Assembly: GCA_964017235.1 (NCBI GenBank)
Contig: OZ024932.1
Coordinates: forward strand, 82,091,451-82,155,450
DNA from: Sabellastarte sp. h YS-2021
Taxonomy: Eukaryota > Annelida > Polychaeta > Sabellida > Sabellidae
Length of the DNA stretch: 64,000 nucleotides
Direction of reading: 5' to 3'
Both the position numbers and the translations under genes were made by a program. Shown piece by piece: positions 10,577 to 20,650 of the stretch. Below the pieces are notes generated by a model. The model was not told the origin of the DNA. It saw only the letters and a program-made list of their open reading frames with translations, and searched no databases. The number at the start of each line of letters is the position of its first letter. The first letter of the stretch is position 1.

Positions 10577-13500
10577 AGAAATTTCCTTGTGGACGCGATA
10601 ACTCAAAAACAAATTAATATTTTTTTTTCAAACTTGGTACACATGTTAAGGGTGCCCAAAGGAAGATCCCTATTTTAAGGTGACCTTAAACTCCCAGTAA
10701 AAAAGAACTTATGGCCACCTTAAGGTCAGAAATTGCACTTTTGGCCACTTAGAGCCCTGTAGGTCACAAACTATGATGCTCAGCTGGCTGAAATTTTACC
10801 TGACAACACATTAATATGTTCTTAGTACATGTGCCGAAAATCATGACTTTAAGTTGAGGAGAAAATTGTGTTTGAGGCCCATAAATACCCCCACTTAGGG
10901 ATTTTTTGCTATACTTTTCACATATTTTGCCCTATAATTTGGAAGTGATAATTCTGATGAGTCTCAAACTGCGCTAGGTATAACTTTGATATGTAATCCT
11001 TGTCTGTAGAAAATTTTAGGGCTGTAGGTTTACCCAAAGGGGTCGACTTAAGGTCTCAAAAGTGCCCACAGAGACCCAATTTATGCACTTTTTGCCACTT
11101 TCAAGTAGGGGTGGGACGAGTACAAATAATTCGGGTCGATTACTCGCAGATAAAAACTCGACTCGACATCGAGCCCTCGCGACATTTAGTATCCACCATA
11201 ACAGGAAATGACATCCAATATGGCGGCTCCCGTAAACGAAAAAAATATAAAGATAAAAGCTTTGAATCGCTTGAATTAGCTATTGTCAGCACATAATATC
11301 ATTAATTTTATGTTACAAATGGTGGATTATGCGATTTAATGAAAGTAAGGTATGTTATTTATGTTTTATTAACTAAAAAACGTAACCGGTTCTATAGGTT
11401 ATTATATATACACGAGTAATCGACCCTAAGAATTGGGGTCGAATTTTCGTGAAATTCGCCTCGCTCGGCGAGTGTCGACTGCTCGGTCACACCCCTACTT
11501 TCAAGCACTGTAGCTTTCAAACTATGTCTCTCATCTAAGTTAAATATCATCTGGGAATATATATATGTGTTTTCTTATATGTGCCCCAACATTTAGGCCT
11601 TTAATAGACAGTTAACCTGTGTATCAGGACCATAAACACCCACCCGAGTGACCCTTATAAGACATTTTTCACATCTTTTTCCCTGTAACTTGGAAATGGT
11701 AAGTCTGAGAAGTTTCAAACTGTATTAGATATATATTCTGTGTGTAATCTTAGTATGTAACAGATTTTAAGTCTGAAGCTTTAATTTTGAAGGTCAAATT
11801 GAGGTCTCTAAAAGGCTCCCAAAGACCCAATATTTGGACTTTTTGCTACTTTTAAGCCCTGTGACTGTCAAACTATGTGACTGATAGAGCTCAAATCCTA
11901 TCTGAGAAGATATTAGTATGTTATTTTTATATGTGCCAAAAATTAAGGCTTTAAGAAGACATTTAACCTGTGTATGAGGACCATAAATCCCCACCCGAGT
12001 GACCATTTTTAGACATTTTTCACATATTTTTCCCTGTAACTTGGAAATGGTAAGTCTAAGAAGTTTCAAACTGTATTAGATCCATATTCTATGTGTAATC
12101 TTAGTATGTGACAAATTTTAAGTCTGAAGCTTTAATTTGAAGGCCACATTTAGGTCTCTAGAAGGCCCCATAAAGACCCAGTATTTGGACTTTTTGCCAA
12201 TTTTAAGGCCTGTGACTGTTAAACTATGTGACTGATAGAGCTGAAATCTCATCTGGGAATACATTATTATGTTCTTTTTATATGTGCCAAAAATCAAGGC
12301 TTCAAGTAGACATTTAACCTGTGTATGAGGACCTTAAACACCCACCTGAGTGACCCTTTTAAGACATTTTTCACATATTTTGCTCTGTAACTTGGAAATG
12401 GTAAGTCTGAGAAGTTTCAAACTTTATTAGATACATATTCTATGTGTAATCTTAGTATGTAACAAATTTTAAGTCTGAAGCTTTAATTTGAAAGCCACAT
12501 CGAGATCTCTAAAAGGCCCACAATGACCCAATATTTGGACTTTTTACCACCTTTAAGCCCTGTAACTGTTAAACTATGTGATTGATGGAGCTGAAATCCC
12601 ATCTGGGAATGCATTATTATGTCCTTTTTACATATGCCGAAAATCAAGGTTTTTAGTAGACATTTAACCTGTGTATGAGGGCCATAGACACTCGCCCAAG
12701 TGCCTTTTTTGACATTTTTTCCGTATTTTGCCCTGTTATTTGGAAATGCTTAGTGTGACAAGTCTTAAACTGTATTATATATAATTTTTGTTTGTTATGT
12801 ATGTCCCCCAAAAAGTTTCAGATCTGTAGTTTAATTGCTAAGGTCTCTTTAACAATTGTAAAATGCCCACAGAAACCCAATTTATGGATATTATGCCACT
12901 TTAAAGCCCAGTAACTGTCAAACTATGTGGGTTATAGAGCTGAAATCTTTGAATTTTTAAAAGGAAATGCCTGTCTATTTAAATTTTGAATATTAATAAT
13001 GTTATGGCTATCTTAGTCTTTTAAGAACTTATTTTTGTGTGTTATACCTCTGCTTGCTGAGTTTTTCACTTTTTAAAATGAAACTGGTTAAACATATTCA
13101 AGTAGACAAAATGGACACTTTAAGTGAGCTTTAAGTCCCAATATTAATGAAATTATATCCTTATGTAGTAAAACTAGGGGATTTTTAACCCTCAACTAGC
13201 CCAGTTTTATTCAACTTGCCTCAGTTAATTTTGGCACAGCTCCTACAGTTATGAACTCATTTCAGTTGATAATCACATACTTAAAATTTTCAATTCTTTT
13301 TGTATTTGAGTACCCCTTTTATATAGATTGTTTGTTTACCATTTATGCTCAACCCACATCCCCCACCCGGATTCCCCCCACCCACCTCTGGGACCTCCAG
13401 CTATATTGAGTGACACTAAATAAACAAAGGTATTTAATGATATCAGATGAGAAACAAAGAACTCAATGGGGTTGCAGATCTTGTGTAATAGTGAGAGAGG

Positions 13501-14172
13501 TGTGGAGAAGGGGAGAGGGGTGGGGGTGGGAGGTGGTGGGCTTCATTACATATAACACAAAGGGGAGTCAGAACTGAGATTGTGTCACATATTTAGGTTG
13601 CATATATATGGACCACATATATAGGTATAGAGGAAATGAATAACTGAAAACAATTTGCAAATTCTAAAAATAATATAATAAAATAATAATATAAATAATT
13701 TTTTTTTAAATAATATTTTATTTGTGAACAAATATAGAAACAGATATGCGCTTTTGGGATTATGAATTTTAGAATGGACATTGAATCATCAATCATTTAA
13801 ATACTTTGAAGGAAGATTGAAAAATATGATGAGTTGAGTTAAAAATAATATTTTATTTGTCAACAAATATAGAAACAGATATGCTCTTTTGGGATTATTA
13901 TTTTAGAATGGACATTCAATCATCAATCATTTAAATACTTTGAAAATAGGTTTAGAGTTATCATTGCAGGAAGATTGAAAATATAATTTGAGTTATGTAT
14001 TCGGCGTCTGGGGATACACCATCTTCCTTGGGGAGATATAAACGGAGTAGATTGATGTGCTGAAGTTCATATAATAATGGGTAATTATGTTTTAAAAAAT
14101 TCCCGATCAAAACCTGTGGCGTGAGTGATGACCTGTCTGGGGATATGTTGGCGCCGAGTTGGCCCAATCTAG
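10484..14172 (+). mobile_element. H3 Helitron-like element, copy 1
   Basis: It begins TTATATCCCCAGACG and contains the local hairpin CCCCAGACGAAAGTCGGGG. The 3' end is TCTGGGGATATGTTGG followed by an imperfect hairpin (TTGGCGCC / GGCCCAA) and CTAG at 14169-14172. After the 5' end comes a (GCC)n microsatellite at 10536-10574. The core consists of about five tandem units of roughly 350 bp (about 11500-12960), each with AACCTGTGTATGAGGACC and TAAGTCTGAAGCTTTAATTT. Flanks join precisely into an X repeat unit without target duplication. A near-identical copy lies at 21993-25244. A hAT-like MITE is inserted at 11106-11497. Confidence 0.78.
11106..11497. mobile_element. hAT-like MITE (TAGGGGTG family)
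   Basis: Ends TAGGGGTGGGACGAG and CGGTCACACCCCTA form terminal inverted repeats of a 392-bp insert. Exact 8-bp target duplications CTTTCAAG lie at 11098-11105 and 11498-11505. The second H3 copy has the empty site (one CTTTCAAG, near 22583), which confirms the boundaries. No transposase is present. Confidence 0.92.
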
Positions 14173-14339
14173 TTTATTAACACTAGTGCTCTTTATAAAG
14201 TAGTTAAAATCTGTCTTTTTGTGTAATAAACCCTGTAAGTCCAATATTGCCCAGTATTGCCCAGTAAAACCCGGGTTTTCCCACTGGGCTGGGCAATACT
14301 CATAAAACCCGGGTTTTCTCAACCCTGGGGCGGGCGGCG

Positions 14340-15130
14340 GGAAAAAGTTTGTCTAGGCTGTATCTCAGAAACCGTAAGGTGTAGGAGGTGTAGGAGTGCA
14401 GCGTCATGGTCTGACCTTGATTTGACCTTTGACCTTGCCGTAGTGACCGATAAAATCTTGTCCGGGCTATATCTCGGAAACCGTAAGGTGTAGGAAGTTA
14501 ATACTTGGTAGGGACATTGGTTAGGGGGTGTAGGTGTGCAACGTCATGGCGTGACCTTGATTTGACCTTGTCGTAGTGACCTTGACCTATAAAATCTTGT
14601 CCGGGCTATATCTCGGAAACCATAAGGTGTAGGAAGTTGATACTGGTTAGGGGGTGTAGGTGTGCAACGGCATGACGTGACCTTGATTTGACCTTGCCGT
14701 AGTGACCTTGACCTGTAAAATCTTGTCCGGGCTATATCTCAGAAACTGTAAGGCGTAGAAAGTTGATACTTGGTAGGGACATTGGTTAGGGGGTTGTAGG
14801 TGTGCAACGTCGTAGCATGACCTTGATTTGACCTTTGAGCTTGCCGTAGTGACCGTGACCTATAAAATCTTGTCCGAGGTATATCTCGGAAACCGTAAGG
14901 TGTAGGAAGTTGATACTGAGTAGGGACATTGGCTGGGGTGTGTAGATGTAAAATGTCGTGGGTGTGACCTTGATTTGACCTTTGCCCTTGCCGTGGTGAC
15001 CTTGACCTATAATGCCTTGTCTGGGCTATATTTTGGAAACCATAATATGTAGGAAGTTGATATTTGGTAGAGACATTGTTCAAGGGTTATATGCGTGCAA
15101 TGTCATGGTGTGACCTGGATTTGACCTTTG
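14340..15130 (+). repeat. 147-bp tandem array with TGACCT half-sites (H2 core)
   Basis: Monomers of about 147 bp contain CTCGGAAACCGTAAGGTGTAG, a TTGGTAGGGACATTGG phrase and a cluster of TGACCT hexamers (TGACCTTGATTTGACCTT and GTAGTGACCTTGACCT). About five units are present, more diverged than those at 60600-61860. Minus-strand ORFs across it repeat the same peptide every 49 residues and are not genes. Confidence 0.88.
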
Positions 15131-15138
15131 ATCTTGCA

Positions 15139-15696
15139 TATCTGATGCTATTTTATGTCTCTACCAGGATATCTGATACTATTTATCTCTCTTATATCTC
15201 TCATATCTTTTTACTTGAATCTTGGTTGTTGCACCTTTGGGTGTTTTTTGGTGTAGATTAAGCACTGTTAAAGTCATATTAGAATTCATTAACTGTTTTA
15301 CTTTTGCAACTTCCCATTGTAACAGATGGTATTGCATTAAGTGAGCCACAGGTTTTGCCCCAGTTCCACATAAAAACATGCATTGCTACATCTGTATGTA
15401 TGGGTAATATTCAAAACATCCAAACCATAATTCGACCATACAAATGAAAATCAAAATGGGAGAAGTCTTAAAGCTTCATAATTTTTAGTTTACTGAATTG
15501 TCTTGTTTTTATACTTAATCTTTACGTGCAATTTCTTTCTCTTAGATGTTATTTTCTCTACTTAAACATTATTTGGACACTGACACTGCTCTGAAAGTAT
15601 CCCTATCTGTGTACTGTTTCACTACTTCTATATCTCATGATGTTGAAAACTGTTTCCCCAGGCTGTGGGGTACAGGCATCTCTGATGCTATTTTTT
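15139..15696. repeat. Dispersed repeat fragment (also at 7861-8240 and 37513-37815)
   Basis: It shares GAGCCACAG, TTATTTGGAC, GACACTG and GCATCTCTGATGCTATTTTT with the other two loci. It is followed by the H5 element, which appears to be inserted in the T-run. No coding capacity is visible. Confidence 0.55.
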
Positions 15697-15962
15697 TATT
15701 ACCTATGCCAAGGAGGTTATGTTTTTGCCTGGGTTTGTCTGTCCATCTGTTTGTTTGTTTGTGAACAAGATAACTCAAAAACTTATGGACGGATTTTAAC
15801 GAAATTTTCAGGATATGTCTGATAAGGTAAAAGGAAGAATTGATTAAATTTTGGGAGTGATCGGGATCACTATCTGGATCTTCTGGATCCATAACATGTA
15901 ATTTTCAAAGACAGATAACTCAAAAAAGTTATGGATGGATTTTCATGAAATTTTCAGGAAAT

Positions 15963-16291
15963 TATTATTATTATGTATTTATACTCAGTGCAATATCTCC
16001 ATATACAACACTTACAGGACTCAAACCGCTATTTAACCAATCTGACTGTACAGGTACAGCCCCAACTCACAACTAACTGACATTCCCCTAACTGGAAGAT
16101 AGAGGCTCAAGGATGACCATTTATCAATTTTCTTGAGGTTCTTTAACCTGCCACTGGGGATAGGACCCAATGACAGAGGACCGCCATTTTAAGTGGTCAT
16201 CCGAGCCACTATGTATCTGCCTGTACCTGGGATTGAACCCACGTCCTCTGAGTTCCTAGACAAGTGTGTTATCCGCTAGGCCACAGTGGCA
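15963..16291 (-). mobile_element. tRNA-derived SINE, copy 1
   Basis: On the minus strand the head reads CTGCCACTGTGGCCTAGCGG, with an A-box-like TGGCCTAGCGG. About 45 bp on is the B-box GGTTCAATCCC, the internal pol III promoter of a tRNA-related SINE. The tail on the plus-strand left side is (ATT)n. Flanks carry a short target duplication GAAAT (15958-15962, 16292-16296). A homologous copy lies at 35846-36182. Confidence 0.82.
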
Positions 16292-16404
16292 GAAATGTCC
16301 CAAATGGGAAAAGAAACAAGTTATTAGATTTCGGGAGTGATCTGGATCACTGTCTGGATCATCTGGATCCAGGCTTTTTAAAAAGGAAGTTATAACCAGA
16401 TAAA

Positions 16405-18684
16405 TGTATCCACCGGATAGCATCCGGTGGATACTATGGATTTGACTTCGTTACGCCGCCCCAGTGTGTAGAGAGATTTCACCGTTACTGCTCTAACGAA
16501 AAAAATATTATAGCTAGCCTTCTCAAATTTGCAGGATATATTCATAGCCATAAAATCTTGCCTGGGAATATTTTTGGCCTCATTTTGAAAAACAAGATGG
16601 CCGCCACGGGCGTTTTTCGACTTTAAACAAGGACTTTTGGTGGCCCTCTAGAGCAAAGGGTATTATAGGTAGAGATCTCAAATTCGCAGGATATGTTCCT
16701 CATTATAAAATCTTGACTGGGAATATTATTGGCCTCATTTTGAAAAACAAGATGGCCGCCACAGGCGTTTCTTCGTCCATCATGAAAAGTGCTTATATCT
16801 CCCTTATTATTGGTCCTAGAGGTTCGGGATGGTAAACCAACCTATAGGAAATCATGGGCCGGGAATCTTTTGGTGTGGTCGGATTTGACCGTGGACCCCT
16901 CCTACAAGGTCAAACGAGGATAGCCAAACTAAAAAGTGCTTATAACTCGCTTATTATTGGTCCTAGAGGTTTGGGATGGTAAACCAACCTATAGGAAATC
17001 ATGGGCTGGGAATCTTTTGGTGTGGTTGGATTTGACCTTGGATCCCTCCTTCAAGGTCAAACGGGGATAGCCAAACTTAAAAGTGCTTATAACTCACTTA
17101 TTATTGGTTCTAGAGGTTTGGGATGGTAAACCAACCTATAGGAAATCATGGGCCGGGAATCTTTTGGTGTGGTTGGATTTGACCTTGGACCCCTCCTTCA
17201 AGGTCAAACGGGGATAGCCAAACTTAAAAGTGCTTATAACTCGCTTATTATTGGTACCAGAGGTTTGGGATGGTAAACCAACCTATAGGAAATCACGGGC
17301 TGGGAATCTTTTGGTGTGGTCAGATTTGACCTTAGACCCCTCCTTCAAGGTCAAACGAGGATAGTCATACTTAAAAGTGCTTATAACTCGCTTATTATTG
17401 GTCCTAGAGGTTTAGGATGGTAAACCAACCTATAGGAAATCATGGTCTGGGAATCTTTTGGTGTGGTCGGATTTGACCTTGTACCCCTCCTTCAAGGTCA
17501 AATGAGGATAGCCAAACTTAAAAGTGCTTAGAACTCGCTTATTATTGGTCGTAGAGGTTTAGGATGGTAAACCAACCTACAGGAAATCATGGGCTGGGAG
17601 TCTTTTGGTGTGGTTGGATTTGGCGTTGGACTCCTCCTTCAAGGTTAAATGAGGATAGCCAAACTTAAAAGTGCTTATAACTCTCTTATTATTGGTCCTA
17701 GAGGTTTGGGATGGTAAACCAACCTATAGGAAATCATGGGCTGGGAGTCTTTTGGTGTGGTCGGATTTGACCTTGGACCCCTCCTTCAAGGTCAAACGAG
17801 CACAGCCAAACTTAAATGTGCTTATAGCGCGCTTATTATTGGTCCTAGAGGTTTTGGATTGTCAACCAACCTATAGGAAATCATGGGCTGGGAATCTTTT
17901 GGTGTGGTCGGATTTGACCTTGGACCCCTCCTTCAAGGTCAATCGAGCATAGCAAAACTTAAAAAGTGCTTATAACTCGCTTATTATCGGTCCTAGAGGT
18001 TTGGGATGGTAAACCAAACTATAGGAAATCATGGGCTGGGAATCTATTGCTGCGGTCGGATTTGACCTTGGACCCCTCCTTCAAGGTCAAATGAGGATAG
18101 CCAAACTTAAAAGTGGTTATAACTCACTTGTTATTGGTCCTAGAGGTTTGGGATGGTAAACCAACATATAGGAAATCATGGGCTGGGAATCTATTGGTGT
18201 GGTCGGATTTGACCTTGGACCCCTCCTTCAAGGTCAAATGAGGATAGTACACAAAATCATGTGCTGGGAATCTATTGCTGTGGTTGGATTTGACCTTGGA
18301 CCCTCCATCAAGGTCAAACGAGGATAGCCAAACTTAAAAGTGCTTATAACTCGCTTATTATTGGTCCTAGAGCTTTGGAATGGTAAAGCAAAATCTAGGA
18401 AATCATGGGCTGGGAATCTTTTGGTGTGATCGGATTTGACCTTTGGCCCTCTTTCAAGGTGAAATGAGGATTGCCAAAATTAGTGTTTATATCTTGCTTA
18501 TTCGTATTCCTAGAGGTTTGCAGTGTCACACCAACCTATAGGAAATCATGGGCTAAAAATCTTTTGATATGGTCAGATTTCACCTTGGGCTTCTCCTTCA
18601 AGGTTAAGCGATGTTAGAATGGCTTTGGTGAGTATTCTTCTGGTGGATACAATTTGCATCGGTTCTCCGATGCGATAGGTCTAG
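16405..18684 (+). mobile_element. H4 Helitron-like element, copy 1
   Basis: The 5' end contains the palindrome TATCCACCGG/CCGGTGGATA (16407-16433). The 3' end has CTGGTGGATAC as a partial inverse, a hairpin GCATCGG-TTCT-CCGATGC (18653-18673) and CTAG at 18681-18684. The core is a 150-bp tandem array (16790-18620). The opening part includes two GGCCGCCAC blocks (AACAAGATGGCCGCCAC). A reverse-orientation copy lies at 29039-30684. Confidence 0.78.
16790..18620 (+). repeat. ~150-bp tandem array with inverted TTTGACCTTG/CAAGGTCAAA (H4 core)
   Basis: AAAAGTGCTTATAACTCGCT, TTATTGGTCCTAGAGGTTT and GGAAATCATGGGCTGGGAAT recur about every 148-150 bp for about twelve units. Each monomer has GATTTGACCTTGGACC followed by CCTTCAAGGTCAAACGAGG, an inverted pair of extended AGGTCA half-sites. 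The last two units are diverged. Confidence 0.9.
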
Positions 18685-18763
18685 TTTTACTGTGGATTTT
18701 GATGCTAGTCCCGGAATTGAGCTCCCTTGGCGGAGGTCTGCACTGTCCGAGTGGTCTTGTTAA

Positions 18764-20380
18764 TTAAGCGTCCCTGAAAGGGCGCTTATTTGTTTTCGCC
18801 TCAGTTTCCTCGCTGCCACCGCCGCCACTGCCGCCGCATTATGGTCTCCCTTTAATATCTCCCTTATTATTAGAAGGTTTCAAACCATATTTTTCATTTA
18901 TATACCTTAGGCATGGGAAAATTTTTCTGTATGCTTAAATTTGACCTTTGACCTTTATGAAGGTCACATGATCAAAAACAATTTCTTTAAGTACACCCCC
19001 CCCGTCATCACAGTTCAGGAAAAACTACTTGCTACACAGCCTTATGCTTTGACACACCTGTTCATACTATCGAAAACGCAAGCTGATTAGATTTTGGGAG
19101 CAATCCCTGGAAAAATGTCTCATTTATGGGTGATTTCCTCACACCTTCCAATCTTAGAGCCTTAAATTTAGGTCAACCCCCCTATTATCTTCTTAAGTAT
19201 TGCATTTAGAGCCATAAAATGTATTGGGAGGTAATAGGAAACCATATGTGGAGAGTCTAAATAGCCGGTCAGTTTTACTCCACGGCCCCCCCTTATGGGT
19301 CAAACTGAGGTCATAAAATAGCTGATTTTGAGGTTTTGCCTTATATCTTCTTTATTGTTGCTTTTATAGCTTCAGAATGTATTAAGAGGTATTGGGAAAG
19401 CATATGTGGAGAGTCTAAATAGCCGGTCAGTTTTACCCCCCGACCCCCCCCTTATGGGTCAAACTGGGGTCATAAATAGCTGCTTTGGAGTTTTTACCTT
19501 CTATCTCCTTTATCGTTGCTTTTATAGGTTCAGAATGTATTAAGAGGTATTGGGAAAGCATATGTGGAGAATCTAAATAGTTGGTCACTTTTATCCCCTG
19601 ATCCCTTTCCCCCCAGGGGTCAAAATGGGGTTATAAAATAGCTGATTTCGAGTTTTTGTCTTATATCTCCTTTAATGTTGCTGTTATAGATTGAGGATGT
19701 ATTAAGAAGTATTGGGAAAGCATATGTGGAGAGTCTAAGTAGCCGGTCAGTTTTACCACCCGACCCCCCCCCCCCCTTATGGGTCAAACTGGGGTAAAAA
19801 ATAGCTGTTTTTGAGTTTTTACCTGCTATCTCCTTCATTGTTGCTATTATAGCTTCGGAATGTATTAAGAGGTATTGGGAAACCATATGTAGACAGTCTA
19901 AATAGCCGGTTAGTTTTACCTCCTGACCCCCATGTATGGGTCAAACTGGGGTCATGAAATAGCTTTTGCCTTTATTGTTGCTTTTATGTTTTCACAATGT
20001 ATTAAAACCTATTGCAAAACCCTGTGGACAATCTAAATAGCAATACATACTTGCACACATAATTATATATGAAGTTATCAATACTCGTTACTGAAATGCT
20101 TTGTAGCATTTACACAAAATTTACTAAAGTTACATCCAATGCTGTACATCCAATGTACAACACTTTCTCCAGCTTGTCTATGTCTACAACGCTTGTTTAT
20201 GTTAATTAAAGAAGACCTTTGTAGGATTTTCCCTGTCATGATATCACTAAGGGGGTTGGTTTATGTAACAGTATGGTACAGCTTTGTGCATTCTTAGCTT
20301 TACAGCATGCTTATTAAAACCACAAGGCATTTTAAACTCTCAGGGACGCTTCGCTTTTGTTAGCAAAAGCATTCATCTAG
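18764..20380 (+). mobile_element. H1 Helentron/pearl-like element, copy 2 (different core)
   Basis: It starts TTAAGCGTCCC. The 3' side has GGGACGCTT (20343-20351), a perfect hairpin GCTTTTG-TTAG-CAAAAGC (20353-20370) and ATTCATCTAG ending at 20380, so CTAG lies 10 nt after the hairpin, the canonical Helitron spacing. A CCGCC-type microsatellite (about 18818-18840) follows the 5' end. The core (about 19190-20040) is about five tandem units of about 150 bp containing GTCTAAATAGCCGGTCAGTTT and a C-rich run. The termini match copy 1 but the core is unrelated. It also contains TTGACCTTTGACCTTT at 18951. Confidence 0.82.
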
Positions 20381-20650
20381 TTTTTTAAATAATTTTTAAT
20401 GCATTAAAAGTTCATGAAATCATGTACTAAATCACCTATTTTTTCATTGACTATTGCAGGGATTTTTCTCTTATATTGCATATATGTACTAGGCCACCAG
20501 TAGATAACCTTATTTGAGTATCAGGCCTGGATCTTTCTTAATTATTTTTTTAATGAGTTTTTAAGTAATTTTTAGTGCATTAAAATTCATGAAATCATGC
20601 ACTAAATCACTTATAACTTGAAAAGTATTACATTTAGAGCATTTTGTCAA
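20381..20650. other. Non-coding, short dispersed repeat
   Basis: It contains two related segments of about 60 bp (AATGCATTAAAAGTTCATG, AGTGCATTAAAATTCATG) and the TGCATATATGTACTAGGCCA phrase seen at 9090. No gene. Confidence 0.5.

Larger units (their letters stand above)
9230..14328. mobile_element. Element X: inverted-repeat DNA element with CCCAGTATTGCCCAGT core, nested in H2
   Basis: It starts CCAGGGTT (9230) and ends AACCCTGG (14321-14328). Beyond this both ends carry related, imperfectly inverted AAACCCGGG and GGGCTGGGCAATA blocks. The interior (about 9870-10483 and 14173-14290) holds tandem units of roughly 190 bp rich in CCCAGTATTGCCCAGT and GACAGTATTATAA. No ORF is present. It is inserted into the GC microsatellite of H2 and is itself split by H3 at 10484-14172. 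The superfamily is unclear; no clean target duplication is visible in the microsatellite. Confidence 0.6.
9156..15138 (+). mobile_element. H2 Helitron-like element, copy 1, split by nested insertions
   Basis: The 5' end is a palindromic ACCCCAAAGCCCTTAAGGGC block, then GGGGTATTGTTTTCACCCAT and a GGGCG-type microsatellite. Two more copies with the same start lie at 36276 and 60485. The microsatellite is interrupted at 9230 by element X and resumes at 14329, continuing into a 147-bp tandem core (about 14340-15130). The 3' end is not well defined; it merges near 15138 with a dispersed repeat. Confidence 0.65.
15697..18760 (+). mobile_element. H5 Helitron-like element carrying a SINE and an H4 insertion
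   Basis: The 5' end ATTACCTATGCCAAGGAGG is matched by a 3' subterminal CCCTTGGCGGAGG (18723-18735). This is followed by an imperfect hairpin (GCACTGTCCGAGTGG) and a decayed end TCTTGTTA where other families have TCTAGTT. A TGTTTGTTTG/CTGTCCATCTG microsatellite and the module AACTCAAAAACTTATGGACGG follow the 5' end. Most of its present length is two insertions (15963-16291 and 16405-18684). It ends immediately before H1 copy 2. Confidence 0.6.

Noticed and set aside
14739-15083. Minus-strand ORFs with GFRDIPRTRFYRSRSLRQ-type repeats (also 36410-37056)
   Set aside because: They are translation of the 147-bp H2 monomer (49 residues per unit), not an Arg/Ser-rich protein.
16225-16291. Possible tRNA gene on the minus strand
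   Set aside because: A- and B-boxes are present but there is no credible cloverleaf, and the sequence continues into a repeated 330-bp body with a target duplication, so it is a SINE head.
17671-17952. ORF repeating SWAGSLLVWSDLTLDPSFKV (and the inverse-copy ORF at 29719-30048)
   Set aside because: It is the H4 tandem monomer, 50 residues per unit.
18764-20380. H1 copy 2 as an autonomous Helitron
   Set aside because: It is only 1.6 kb and filled with tandem units; no Rep or helicase motifs in any frame.
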